Source: Clostridiales bacterium (GTDB lineage: Bacteria > Bacillota > Clostridia > Saccharofermentanales > Saccharofermentanaceae). Taken from it: a stretch of 55,855 bases of DNA. The position numbers and the translations under genes are program-made. How positions within the stretch are numbered: position 1 is the first letter of the stretch; every line of letters starts with the position of its first letter. The stretch lies in assembly GCA_017478485.1 (NCBI GenBank), contig JAFVDI010000015.1:1-55855 (forward strand), in the 5' to 3' direction. Shown here in pieces: positions 16,575 through 25,156 of this stretch. The notes under the pieces were generated by a model. That model ran no database searches, was not told the DNA's origin, and worked only from the letters and a program-made list of their open reading frames with translations.

Positions 16575-18020
16575 ATGGAAATAGATCAGACAAGAGCCCC
16601 GATATATGAGGCGCTCGAAAAGTTCCGCGAGATGCGTGTCGTTCCGTTTGACGTTCCGGGACATAAGCACGGAAAGGGCAACCCAGAGCTCACGGCATTC
16701 CTTGGCGAGAAATGCGTCGGCGTTGACGTTAACAGCATGAAGCCCCTGGATAATCTCTGCCATCCCGTTTCGGTAATCCGTGAAGCGGAGATCCTTGCTG
16801 CGGATGCATTCGGGGCAAAACACGCTTTCCTGATGGTAGGAGGAACAACGAGTTCCGTTCAGAGCATGGTGCTCTCGTGCTGCAAGCAGGGCGATAAGAT
16901 AATTCTTCCAAGAAACGTGCACAGGAGCGTCATCAACTCACTGGTCCTCTGCGGAGCAGTCCCGGTATATGTTAATCCTGACGTTGACAGAAGGCTTGGC
17001 ATCTCGCTCGGCATGAGCCGCGGCCACGTTAAGAAAGCTATCGAAGAGAACCCCGATGCAGTGGCAGTCCTCGTCAACAACCCGACTTATTACGGTATCT
17101 GCAGCGACCTTCGCGCGATCGTAAAGATGGCTCACGATGCGGGCATGCTCTGCCTTGCGGACGAAGCTCACGGAACGCATTTTTATTTCGGTGAGAACAT
17201 GCCGGTATCGGCAATGCGCGCAGGCGCTGACATGGCTGCGGTCTCGATGCATAAGAGCGGCGGAAGCCTTACGCAGTCAAGCCTTCTTCTGATCGGCGAT
17301 AATGTCAACGAAAGACATGTAAGGCAGATCATAAACCTTACGCAGACGACATCGGGCAGTTATCTGCTCATGTCGAGTCTTGATATCAGCCGAAGGAACC
17401 TTGCTCTCAGAGGAAAGGAAGTCTTCCGCAAGGTCGTTGAGATGGCTGAATATGCAAGAGAAGAGATCAATGCCGTCGGAGGCTACTATGCTTACGGCAG
17501 GGAACTCATCAACGGCGATTCCATTTTCGATTTCGATCCGACAAAGCTCAGTGTCCATACAAGGGATATCGGACTTGCGGGAATCGAAGTCTATGACATA
17601 TTAAGAGACGAGTACGACATCCAGATCGAGTTCGGCGACATCGGAAACATCCTCGCATATCTTTCGATCGGCGACAGGATGCAGGAGCTCGAAAGACTCG
17701 TCAGCGCGCTTGCAGAGATCCGCAGAAGATACAAGAAAGATCCTGACGGTCTCTTAAGTCAGGAATACATAGATCCCGAAGTCGTATGCAGTCCGCAGGA
17801 AGCGTTCTATTCAAAGAAGAAGAGCATTCCGATCAACGAGAGCTCCGGTTTTGTCTGCAGCGAATTCGTCATGTGCTATCCTCCGGGAATCCCGATCCTG
17901 GCACCTGGTGAGAGGATCACGCAGGACATAATCAACTACATCCAGTATGCTAAGGCGAAGGGATGCTCAATGACCGGTTCCGAGGATCCGGACATCAATA
18001 ACATCAACGTTCTGGTATAA
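16575..18020 (+). CDS. speA: Arginine decarboxylase, Orn/Lys/Arg decarboxylase family (aspartate aminotransferase fold)
   Basis: 481 residues, the size of B. subtilis SpeA. PLP enzyme that converts arginine to agmatine. Seen: DVPGHKHGKG near residue 26, the substrate/PLP region FLMVGGTTSS (85-94), DEAHGTHF with D196, and the Schiff-base lysine K227 in SMHKSGGSLTQ. The C-terminal domain ends with the YPPGIPILAPGE motif. The start at 16575 follows GAGGTGG; the frame stays open for 61 further codons through the terminator hairpin, but no ribosome site supports that longer form. Arginine rather than lysine or ornithine is assigned because of the agmatinase two genes downstream. Confidence 0.92.
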   Translation: MEIDQTRAPIYEALEKFREMRVVPFDVPGHKHGKGNPELTAFLGEKCVGVDVNSMKPLDNLCHPVSVIREAEILAADAFGAKHAFLMVGGTTSSVQSMVLSCCKQGDKIILPRNVHRSVINSLVLCGAVPVYVNPDVDRRLGISLGMSRGHVKKAIEENPDAVAVLVNNPTYYGICSDLRAIVKMAHDAGMLCLADEAHGTHFYFGENMPVSAMRAGADMAAVSMHKSGGSLTQSSLLLIGDNVNERHVRQIINLTQTTSGSYLLMSSLDISRRNLALRGKEVFRKVVEMAEYAREEINAVGGYYAYGRELINGDSIFDFDPTKLSVHTRDIGLAGIEVYDILRDEYDIQIEFGDIGNILAYLSIGDRMQELERLVSALAEIRRRYKKDPDGLLSQEYIDPEVVCSPQEAFYSKKKSIPINESSGFVCSEFVMCYPPGIPILAPGERITQDIINYIQYAKAKGCSMTGSEDPDINNINVLV

Positions 18021-18033
18021 GGAGGAACTGCTA

Positions 18034-18888
18034 ATGAATCTATGGTTCAGTGAATATCATGCGCCTGACGTAAGACACAGTCTCCGCGTCACAAGGCATC
18101 TTTATTCGAGCAAGAGCGATTATCAGCAGATCGATATCTTCGACACTCCAGAGTTCGGAAAAGTGCTCGCTTTGGACGGAGATGTAATGCTGACCGAGCG
18201 TGATGAATTCATCTACAATGAGATGATCACGCACATTCCCATGTCTGTTCATCCCAATGTTCAGGATATCCTTGTTATCGGTGCGGGAGACGGCGGCGTC
18301 GTAAAAGAGCTTACGAGATATGAGGGCGTGAAGCGCATCGACCTTGTCGAGATGGATCCCCAGGTTATCGAAGCGTGCCGCACATATCTTCCCGAGAACG
18401 CATGCAAACTCGATGATAGCCGTGTGCATATCTATTTCGACAACGCACTGAGATTCATCAGAAGAAGCTGCGATGAATACGATCTCATAATCGTCGACTC
18501 CAACGATCCGTTCGGACCTTCCGAAGGATATTTCACCAGAGAGTTTTACGGCATCTGCTACAATGCTCTAAGAAGCGACGGCATCATGGTCAACCAGCAG
18601 GGAAGCCCTTTCTACAAGCACGATGCCGAAGCAATGCAGAGAAGCCATAAGAGGATCGTAAACACGTTCCCGATCAGCCGCGTATATCAGGCTCATATCC
18701 CTACATATGCTGCAGGTTACTGGCTGTTCGGCTTTGCGAGCAAGAAGTATCACCCGATCGACGATTTCAACGAGGAGAGATGGAAGAGTCTGCATCTGAG
18801 CACGAAGTACTACACGACAAAGCTTCACATAGGCTCATTCTATCTTCCTGCTTATCTCGAAAAGATGCTCATGGAGGTTGAACCGTGA
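18034..18888 (+). CDS. speE: Spermidine synthase (polyamine aminopropyltransferase)
   Basis: 284 residues. It transfers aminopropyl from decarboxylated S-adenosylmethionine to putrescine in the cytoplasm. Seen: N-terminal beta domain with the YQQIDIFDTPEFGKVLALDG block, the nucleotide-binding loop VIGAGDGGVVKE, the acidic LVEMDP, and the catalytic region IIVDSNDPFGPSEGYF. It lies 13 bases after speA behind AAGGAGG, and its stop overlaps the speB GTG start. No S-adenosylmethionine decarboxylase (speD) is in the window, so its donor must be made elsewhere or it acts on a different amine. Confidence 0.92.
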   Translation: MNLWFSEYHAPDVRHSLRVTRHLYSSKSDYQQIDIFDTPEFGKVLALDGDVMLTERDEFIYNEMITHIPMSVHPNVQDILVIGAGDGGVVKELTRYEGVKRIDLVEMDPQVIEACRTYLPENACKLDDSRVHIYFDNALRFIRRSCDEYDLIIVDSNDPFGPSEGYFTREFYGICYNALRSDGIMVNQQGSPFYKHDAEAMQRSHKRIVNTFPISRVYQAHIPTYAAGYWLFGFASKKYHPIDDFNEERWKSLHLSTKYYTTKLHIGSFYLPAYLEKMLMEVEP

Positions 18889-19739
18889 ATAAAAATGTAG
18901 AAACATTCATCGGCTGTGACAGTGAGTATGAAGAGGCAACCATCGCTTTATTCGGTGCTCCGTTTGATTCCACGACGAGCTTTCGCCCCGGTGCAAGATT
19001 CGGAAGCTCAGCGATCCGTCACGAAAGCTTTGGAATAGAGACTTACAGCCCGTATCAGGATAAGGATCTTACCGATAAGAAAGTCTTCGACTGCGGAGAC
19101 CTTGAACTGTGCTTCGGTTCTTCCGAAGCTGCGCTTAAAGACATAGAAGATCTTGAGCGCAGGATACTGAATGACGGCAAACTTCCCATCTTGATCGGCG
19201 GCGAGCATCTCGTTACATACGGTGCTGTGAAAGCTGTTTTCGGGAAGCATCCCGATCTTCAGATCATCCATTTTGATGCACATGCTGACCTTCGTGACGA
19301 CTATCTCGGCGCTAAATTGAGCCACGCATGCGTAATGAGAAGATGCTATGACTTAGTCGGTGACAATAAGCTCCACCAGTTCTGCATCAGGAGCGGCGAC
19401 AGGGAAGAATTCAGGTTCGCTGATGAACATACGGATATGCATAAGTTCAGTTTCGACGGACTTAAGGAAGTCTGTGACGAACTGGCGAAGAACAACACAC
19501 CGGTATATTTCACGATCGATCTTGACTGCCTCGATCCGTCGGTATTCTGCGGAACGGGTACGCCCGAGGCAGGCGGCGTTACCTTCCCGGAACTGCTTTC
19601 TGCTATCCTTATGGTGAGCAGGACAAACATCGTCGGAGCAGACATAAACGAACTGGCACCGATGTTAGACAGCAGCGGCGCTTCGACTGCTGTTGCGTGC
19701 AAAGTATTAAGAGAATTGATTCTTTCAATAAACAGATAA
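18885..19739 (+). CDS. speB: Agmatinase (arginase/ureohydrolase family)
   Basis: 284 residues, GTG start overlapping the speE stop by 4 bases. It hydrolyses agmatine to putrescine and urea. The binuclear Mn2+ site is visible: GGEHLVTYG (His), FDAHADLRDDY (DAHxD) and TIDLDCLDPS (DxD). The family also includes arginases and guanidinobutyrases and, in some bacteria, aminopropylagmatine ureohydrolases. Placement between an arginine decarboxylase and carboxyspermidine-type enzymes fits agmatine or aminopropylagmatine as substrate. Confidence 0.92.
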   Translation: MNKNVETFIGCDSEYEEATIALFGAPFDSTTSFRPGARFGSSAIRHESFGIETYSPYQDKDLTDKKVFDCGDLELCFGSSEAALKDIEDLERRILNDGKLPILIGGEHLVTYGAVKAVFGKHPDLQIIHFDAHADLRDDYLGAKLSHACVMRRCYDLVGDNKLHQFCIRSGDREEFRFADEHTDMHKFSFDGLKEVCDELAKNNTPVYFTIDLDCLDPSVFCGTGTPEAGGVTFPELLSAILMVSRTNIVGADINELAPMLDSSGASTAVACKVLRELILSINR

Positions 19740-19752
19740 GGAGATCACGAAA

Positions 19753-21012
19753 ATGAGCAGAGTATTGGTTATCGGATGCGGCGGAGTTGCAAGCGTAGCA
19801 ATCAGGAAGTGCTGCCAGGCAGATGACGTTTTTACTGAGCTTTGTATCGCAAGCCGTACAAAATCAAAGTGCGATGCACTTGCAGAAGCACTTAAGGGTA
19901 AGACAAAGACTGTCGTCACAACTGCGCAGGTCAATGCGGACAACGTACAGGAAGTCGTTGACCTCATTAAGTCTTATAAACCTGACCTGGTCATGAACAT
20001 AGCGCTTCCTTATCAGGATCTTGTCATCATGGACGCCTGCCTCATCTGCGGCGTCAACTACATGGATACTGCTAACTACGAGCCTGAGGATACGGACGAT
20101 CCCGAGTGGAGAGCCATCTACGAAAAGAGATGCAAAGAGAAGGGGTTCTCGGCTTATTTCGATTACAGCTGGCAGTGGGCATATAAGGAAAAGTTCGAGC
20201 AGGCAGGTCTTACCGCTCTCCTGGGATGCGGCTTCGATCCCGGCGTAACCCAGGCATACTGCGCTTATGCAAAGAAGCATGAGTTTGATTCAATCGATAC
20301 CATCGATATTCTGGACTGCAACGGCGGCGATCACGGCTATGCTTTTGCTACCAACTTCAACCCCGAAGTAAACCTGCGCGAAGTCTCCGCTCCCGGAAGC
20401 TATATAGAGAACGGCAAGTGGGTAGAGATCCCAGCAATGAGCATCAAGAGGGAATACGATTTCGATTCCGTCGGCATGAAGGATATGTATCTGCTCCATC
20501 ACGAGGAGCTTGAGTCCCTTGCGGTAAACATTCCCGAGGTCAAGAGGATCCGCTTCTTCATGACATTCGGCCAGAGCTATCTGACACACATGAAGTGCCT
20601 TGAGAACGTCGGTATGCTCTCTACGACTCCCGTCATGTTCGAAGGTCACGAGATCGTTCCAATCAAGTTCTTGAAGGCGCTCCTGCCTGATCCTGCAAGT
20701 CTCGGTCCCCGCACACACGGCAAGACCAACATCGGCTGCATCTTCACGGGCAAGAAGGACGGCAAGGATAAGACTTACTACATCTACAATGTCTGTGATC
20801 ACCAGGAGTGCTACAAGGAAGTCGAGAGCCAGGCTATCAGCTATACGACAGGCGTTCCCGCAATGTGCGGCGCCATGATGCTCCTTACCGGCAAGTGGAC
20901 CGAAAAGGGTGTTCATACGGTGGAAGAATTCGATCCGGATCCGTTCCTCGACGCGCTCGACAAGTACGGACTTCCCAGACGCGAGAACTTCGCGCCTGCT
21001 CTGGTGGACTGA
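19753..21012 (+). CDS. Carboxynorspermidine/carboxyspermidine dehydrogenase (saccharopine dehydrogenase family)
   Basis: 419 residues. The N-terminal Rossmann motif VLVIGCGGVASVAIRKC is followed by the family's ILDCNGGDHGYAFATNF and GCGFDPGVTQAYCAYA blocks. In this context the enzyme should reductively condense L-aspartate beta-semialdehyde with putrescine (giving carboxyspermidine) or another amine, using NADPH. Good AAGGAG site 10 bases upstream of ATG. It precedes its usual partner decarboxylase by 4 bases. Related enzymes act on diaminopropane or agmatine, so the true amine acceptor is not settled by sequence alone. Confidence 0.9.
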   Translation: MSRVLVIGCGGVASVAIRKCCQADDVFTELCIASRTKSKCDALAEALKGKTKTVVTTAQVNADNVQEVVDLIKSYKPDLVMNIALPYQDLVIMDACLICGVNYMDTANYEPEDTDDPEWRAIYEKRCKEKGFSAYFDYSWQWAYKEKFEQAGLTALLGCGFDPGVTQAYCAYAKKHEFDSIDTIDILDCNGGDHGYAFATNFNPEVNLREVSAPGSYIENGKWVEIPAMSIKREYDFDSVGMKDMYLLHHEELESLAVNIPEVKRIRFFMTFGQSYLTHMKCLENVGMLSTTPVMFEGHEIVPIKFLKALLPDPASLGPRTHGKTNIGCIFTGKKDGKDKTYYIYNVCDHQECYKEVESQAISYTTGVPAMCGAMMLLTGKWTEKGVHTVEEFDPDPFLDALDKYGLPRRENFAPALVD

Positions 21013-21016
21013 AAAT

Positions 21017-22207
21017 ATGGATGAGATATTTGCCGGCATATCATCTTTTCTGGAATCCGGAAAAGTCAGCGAACTCAAGACACCCTGCTATCTGATCGAT
21101 GAGAAAAAACTCGACTCGAACGGGAAGATCCTCGCCTCGGTGATCTCTCATACGGACTGCAGGATACTGTTGGCGCAAAAGGCTTTTTCAAATTACGATT
21201 TCTATCCGCTGCTTGAGAACTATATCTCCGGCACGGAGGCGAGCGGACTTTTCGAAGCCAGGCTCGGAAAAGAAGAAATGCCCGGCAAAGAGGTTCATGT
21301 TTTCTGCGCGGCTTACCGCGATGACGAATTCGATGAACTTTTGACATATGCGGACCATATCGTTTTCAACTCGATAAACCAGCTGGCAAGATACGGTAAG
21401 TATGCAAAGCAGAAGGGCAAGAGCATCGGCCTTCGTATCAACCCGGAATGCTCGACCCAGCAAGAACACGCTATCTACGACCCCTGCGCAAAGGGAAGCC
21501 GCCTCGGCGTAACAAGAAGCGTCTGGGATAAGGAGATGACGGATGATATCTTCGAACTCCTTGACGGACTGCATTTCCATACTCTTTGCGAGCAGGATTC
21601 CGATGATCTTGAAACAACGTTTAAGGCCGTTGAAGAAAAGTTCGGCGACGTCCTTCAATGGATGAAGTGGCTCAACATGGGCGGCGGCCATCACATAACA
21701 AAGTCTGATTACGATGTGGAAAGACTCGAAAAGATCCTTATTCATGCGAAGAAAAAATGGGGTGTGCAGGTTTACCTGGAACCCGGTGAGGCAGTAGCGC
21801 TCAATGCCGGATATCTTGTAACCCGTGTGCTCGACATAGTTGAGAACAACGGAGTAAAGATCGCGATCCTTGATTCAAGCGCCGCATGCCATATGCCTGA
21901 CGTTATCGAGATGCCTTACACTCCGCCGCTTCTTGGAGCAGACAAGGGAGATTCAAAGCCTTACCGTTACCGCCTTGGAGGACCCACATGCCTTTCGGGT
22001 GACGTTATAGGCGACTACACTTTTGACCGTGAACTTAAGACCGGAGACGTGCTCGTCTTCGGCGACATGGCTATCTATACGACCTGCAAGAACAATACGT
22101 TTAACGGAATGCCGCTGCCTGATATCTACAGGCTGAAAGACGGCACCGTTGCTGAGAGACTGACCGGTTTCGGTTACGGTGATTTCAAGCACAGGCTTGG
22201 AAGCTGA
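21017..22207 (+). CDS. nspC: Carboxynorspermidine/carboxyspermidine decarboxylase
   Basis: 396 residues, alanine racemase-fold PLP decarboxylase. It removes CO2 from carboxyspermidine to give spermidine. The PLP lysine is probably K55 in LLAQKAFSNY. Further marks are the LNMGGGHHIT glycine-rich phosphate loop, the YLEPGEAVAL motif, and LGGPTCLSGDVIGDY near the C-terminus. The start at 21017 follows the dehydrogenase stop by 4 bases; the frame is open further upstream inside that gene but the extension does not look like this family. Last gene of the polyamine operon. Confidence 0.92.
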   Translation: MDEIFAGISSFLESGKVSELKTPCYLIDEKKLDSNGKILASVISHTDCRILLAQKAFSNYDFYPLLENYISGTEASGLFEARLGKEEMPGKEVHVFCAAYRDDEFDELLTYADHIVFNSINQLARYGKYAKQKGKSIGLRINPECSTQQEHAIYDPCAKGSRLGVTRSVWDKEMTDDIFELLDGLHFHTLCEQDSDDLETTFKAVEEKFGDVLQWMKWLNMGGGHHITKSDYDVERLEKILIHAKKKWGVQVYLEPGEAVALNAGYLVTRVLDIVENNGVKIAILDSSAACHMPDVIEMPYTPPLLGADKGDSKPYRYRLGGPTCLSGDVIGDYTFDRELKTGDVLVFGDMAIYTTCKNNTFNGMPLPDIYRLKDGTVAERLTGFGYGDFKHRLGS

Positions 22208-22226
22208 TATGAATGCAGGAGAATAA

Positions 22227-22396
22227 ATAATCTATAAGAATGCTGACATAAGTGATGCAGAGATTCTGATAGACATATATAACTCTGCATTTTATGACGA
22301 TCACACCCGATACGTGATTATCCTATGACCATTGCATATAATAATGAAAGGGCTGTCGGAGCTGTAACCGTTCTCTGGTTCAAGCTAAGCAGGTAA
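22227..22396 (+). pseudogene. GNAT acetyltransferase remnant
   Basis: Two fragments in different frames read like one N-acetyltransferase. The first (22227-22328) reads IIYKNADISDAEILIDIYN then AFYDDHTRY, ending in TGA. The second (22322-22396) reads PMTIAYNNERAVGAVTVL and ends in TAA. There is no start codon, and the middle and C-terminal parts are missing. This points to a deleted and frameshifted gene. Confidence 0.5.
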
Positions 22397-22454
22397 GTTT
22401 GGTGTATAATTCTGTATGGAATAATCATGGATAAAAGGGAATGGGGTGGATTAT

Positions 22455-23000
22455 ATGCCATATAATTATTCGTACAATTTAGATCCTAATCCGAAGCTGG
22501 TTCCTCTTGGCAGTGTCAAGTATGATCCGGTAACCGACGAATGCCAAAGGCGTATCGAGACAGAAAAGAACCTGTATAAAACAAAGCACAGGAAAAACTT
22601 GATAACATCCATAGTATTCTTCACCGTTTCGCTGCTTCTTGTCTGTGCAGGAGTGATCCTTGGCATGAGATTCAATTCTTTTCTTCTTTTTGCATTGATC
22701 TTTATAGCGTTGCCTTTTCTTATCCTGGCTGTTATCAATCTTGTGACATATACAGGTTTTAAAGTAACCGGAATAAAGGAATGCCGTGTTACTCACAGGG
22801 AGACGCATGAGTATTATACTGACGGCACTTATGATTTGCCGGTAAAAAGGACTACAGACCGTGTTACTCTCAGGATAGAGGATACCGGAGATGAGGTCTC
22901 GGTCGTGACGGATGCTTATACCCAGATGCACTGCGTAATTGATAAAAAAGTATGGCTTATGAGGACATCCAAAGGACCGGTCATATCTTTCCATGAATAA
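22455..23000 (+). CDS. Small two-TM membrane protein, unknown function
   Basis: 181 residues from the ATG at 22455, which follows GGGGTGG; an in-frame GTG lies 9 bases earlier. Two adjacent hydrophobic segments (about residues 52-75 and 78-98) are followed by a soluble C-terminal part with alternating beta-like pattern (VTLRIEDTGDEVSVVTDAYT). The N-terminus is tyrosine- and proline-rich. No family recognised. It stands alone between decayed sequences, with a TATAAT at 22405-22410 as a possible -10. Confidence 0.7.
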   Translation: MPYNYSYNLDPNPKLVPLGSVKYDPVTDECQRRIETEKNLYKTKHRKNLITSIVFFTVSLLLVCAGVILGMRFNSFLLFALIFIALPFLILAVINLVTYTGFKVTGIKECRVTHRETHEYYTDGTYDLPVKRTTDRVTLRIEDTGDEVSVVTDAYTQMHCVIDKKVWLMRTSKGPVISFHE

Positions 23001-23129
23001 GCTGTTTATCACGCACTACTTTTATCCGGGAACAGACCTGTGGAAAACATAATGCTCCTTCCTGACGAGGCTTTGTCCAAGATAAGCAAAATAAGAACAG
23101 AAGACATGGCCGCATTCGGTGATGGTTAA
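23001..23129 (+). pseudogene. Short open frame after the membrane protein, possible gene remnant
   Basis: The frame of the preceding gene stays open for 42 codons after its stop, reading NIMLLPDEALSKISKIR then TEDMAAFGDG before TAA (23127-23129). An ATG at 23052 gives 25 residues. There is no clear ribosome site. It has protein-like composition but no family that I can name; either a relic or the separated C-terminus of the upstream gene. Confidence 0.25.
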
Positions 23130-23257
23130 TGAAATAAACAGTATTATTCGCCGCTTTGTCGCTTTACAGCCGGGCATATGTTAAAATTTCTTTGAGTATC
23201 TTGTTATTAAATCCCTTGTTCTTGAGGGATTCGAGTAAAGTTGCAGGAGGCATTTTT

Positions 23258-23932
23258 ATGAAAAGAGTAGTAGCTTTGGTTATTGCATGCGCCATGTCTC
23301 TGGCATTGTTCGGATGCGGTAAGTCAAACGGGACATCAACTTCTGACAAGGAAACCACAAAAAATACCGTTGCCGGTGAAGATAACGGCGGCGGTAATAC
23401 AGATGCAACCAATAATACAAAACCGGATGCAGGAGCCATTGTGCTGCTCCCCGGTGAGCTCTATCAGTTTGATAAAGACGCTGCTGACGGCCCTGTGATA
23501 AAGGGTCTGACCTTGAAAGGCAACCAGTGCGGCACGTCTGAATTCAATGCGAAGGATCCGGACGTAAAGGGCATAAGATGCATTTTCCAGATGAACGAAT
23601 GGGCTGAGATCTATCTCGATTCGGCTGTTGCTGAAGGTCTGCGGGTCTACGTTTATAAGCATGCGGATGATGCAAAAGTCTATATGGATATGGCTTATAA
23701 CGAAGAAGATACCAAAGTGGCTGCGACATGCACATTAACTAAACCCGAGGAGAAAGAAGCACAGTGGGGGGCTTTCTATCTGAATCCTGATGATGCTGAT
23801 CCCGGCGTCTACGATATCGTATTCGTTAAGGACGGCAAAGCCGTTGCGGTCATCAAAGCTCTTTTTGTCAAAGAGAGTTCGATCGAGGGCAAATCAGATG
23901 ATGACCTCAGAGCCATGATGAAGGATTTCTGA
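23258..23932 (+). CDS. Predicted secreted lipoprotein
   Basis: 224 residues. The signal peptide MKRVVALVIACAMSLALFGC has a lipobox LFGC (Cys 20), then a Ser/Thr/Asn/Gly-rich linker (about 22-62) and a compact domain of about 160 residues with beta-rich character. No named family. The start follows GGAGG with an 8-base gap; the frame is open 34 codons upstream but without a ribosome site. It is monocistronic with its own terminator. Probably an extracellular anchored protein of unknown ligand. Confidence 0.82.
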   Translation: MKRVVALVIACAMSLALFGCGKSNGTSTSDKETTKNTVAGEDNGGGNTDATNNTKPDAGAIVLLPGELYQFDKDAADGPVIKGLTLKGNQCGTSEFNAKDPDVKGIRCIFQMNEWAEIYLDSAVAEGLRVYVYKHADDAKVYMDMAYNEEDTKVAATCTLTKPEEKEAQWGAFYLNPDDADPGVYDIVFVKDGKAVAVIKALFVKESSIEGKSDDDLRAMMKDF

Positions 23933-23960
23933 GCTCATACAATATAAAACTAAATTAAAA

Positions 23961-23986
23961 TGATCGGATTTCTCCGATCATTTTTG
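23961..23986 (+). terminator. Terminator after lipoprotein gene
   Basis: Stem TGATCGGA / TCCGATCA (23961-23968, 23973-23980) with loop TTTC and TTTTTG tail. Confidence 0.92.
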
Positions 23987-24083
23987 TTGGACTATCTTGG
24001 GTGTCGTAAAGTTTGTCGTAAGTTGCCTTCCCAGAGCATTCTCAAGGCCTTGAAATCATTGAATATATCGGCTCAATAAAAAA

Positions 24084-24211
24084 GCAGAAAGAGAAATCAT
24101 TAAATCCAAGAAATTTCTTGGATGTACAAGATCGTACACGAACCGGCTGCCTGCGAAGCCTTAAAAGATTCGTGCCGGATCCGCCACAGGCGCAAAGCGT
24201 TCTCTTTCTGC
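24084..24211. repeat. 128-bp element bounded by a perfect 12-bp inverted repeat
   Basis: GCAGAAAGAGAA (24084-24095) and TTCTCTTTCTGC (24200-24211) are exact inverse copies. Inside are a perfect 20-bp palindrome (24104-24123), the dyad TGTAC-aagatc-GTACA and the pair CACGAA / TTCGTG. It could fold as one long branched hairpin, so it may be a small non-autonomous mobile element, a structured RNA or an integration site. Direct repeats of GTCGTAA lie just to the left (24004-24020). Confidence 0.5.
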
Positions 24212-24248
24212 CCGTGGCTATTATACACTCAGCAAATCCCAAATCAAA

Positions 24249-24275
24249 TTTGAGAGACCGGGATAGTGGTATAAT
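24249..24275 (+). promoter_or_regulatory. Possible promoter for the FliB-like gene
   Basis: TATAAT at 24270-24275 with TTGAGA at 24249-24254; the 15-bp spacer is short. It lies about 30 bases before the start codon. Confidence 0.4.
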
Positions 24276-24304
24276 CCTTTTTGGAATACGAAGGGAGAAT
24301 TAAC

Positions 24305-25114
24305 ATGTCTGTTTATTGGCCGGATTACTGCAAAGACTTCCGCTGCAAAGCGGGGGAGTGTCTTCACACATGCTGTGCCGGCTGGGTCATCGGCATTGAT
24401 GATGAGTCGCTCGAAAGATTCGGTAAAGATCCTGAAGTATCAGAAAAGATAGAAGACGGCTGCTTTGTCCTGAAGGAAAACGGAAGATGTCCTTTCCTTA
24501 GAGATGACAATCTCTGCGACATGATCTTAAAGCACGGCGAAGACTATCTTTGTGAGATCTGCAAGGAACACCCGAGGTTTTATAACTGTTTTGACGGCCA
24601 TACGGAAGCCGGGATCGGACTTGTATGCGAGGAGGCGTGCAGGATCATCCTTGAAAAAGAAGGCCCGTTTAAACTGTTTGCCGGAGACGGCTCTGAAATG
24701 GAGCTTCCGGATCGTGTAAGGGAAGTCTTTGACAGCTCAAAGCCGCTTAATGAAAAACTGCTGCATCTCAGCCGCGGAAAACGCGCCAACTCCAAACTCA
24801 GGGCAGAGATCTTTGCCGGAATGGAGATATTGGATCCGGCATGGTTAATACTTTTGCACGGGATAATCGGAACACCGGTCTCAAACGAAGATGAAGATAA
24901 GATCATCAGCGGACATGAGAAAGAGTTTACGAACATAGCCGCATATCTCATATACCGCTATGAAGATGCCGGAAGGTTTGCGGCCGAGTCGGCCTGGCTT
25001 TTGGCAGATCTCGTTTTTCACGGGCAGGAGATAAAGGAAGCCGCGAGAATGTTTTCGGGCGAAGTTGAGTATTCAGACATCAACATCGAAGATGCGCTCG
25101 ATACATTTACATAA
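24305..25114 (+). CDS. FliB-family cysteine-cluster protein (flagellin lysine-N-methylase-like)
   Basis: 269 residues. The N-terminal half holds a cysteine cluster typical of FliB/YkgJ-like proteins: FRCKAGECLHTCCAGW, then CPFLRDDNLCDM, YLCEICKEHPRFY and LVCEEACRII. The Cys set probably binds a metal or an iron-sulfur cluster. FliB methylates lysines of flagellin in Salmonella, but many clostridial homologues lie far from flagellar genes, as here, and their targets are unknown. ATG at 24305 follows AAGGGAG. The C-terminal half is helical and unassigned. Confidence 0.8.
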   Translation: MSVYWPDYCKDFRCKAGECLHTCCAGWVIGIDDESLERFGKDPEVSEKIEDGCFVLKENGRCPFLRDDNLCDMILKHGEDYLCEICKEHPRFYNCFDGHTEAGIGLVCEEACRIILEKEGPFKLFAGDGSEMELPDRVREVFDSSKPLNEKLLHLSRGKRANSKLRAEIFAGMEILDPAWLILLHGIIGTPVSNEDEDKIISGHEKEFTNIAAYLIYRYEDAGRFAAESAWLLADLVFHGQEIKEAARMFSGEVEYSDINIEDALDTFT

Positions 25115-25156
25115 TCACAGTGATAAACTTTAGTGGATATAATAGCGGAGGATTTT

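Noticed and set aside
24042..24303. Small hypothetical proteins on both strands across the inverted-repeat element
   Set aside because: No ribosome sites, and the open frames follow from the palindromic sequence; treated as part of the element instead.
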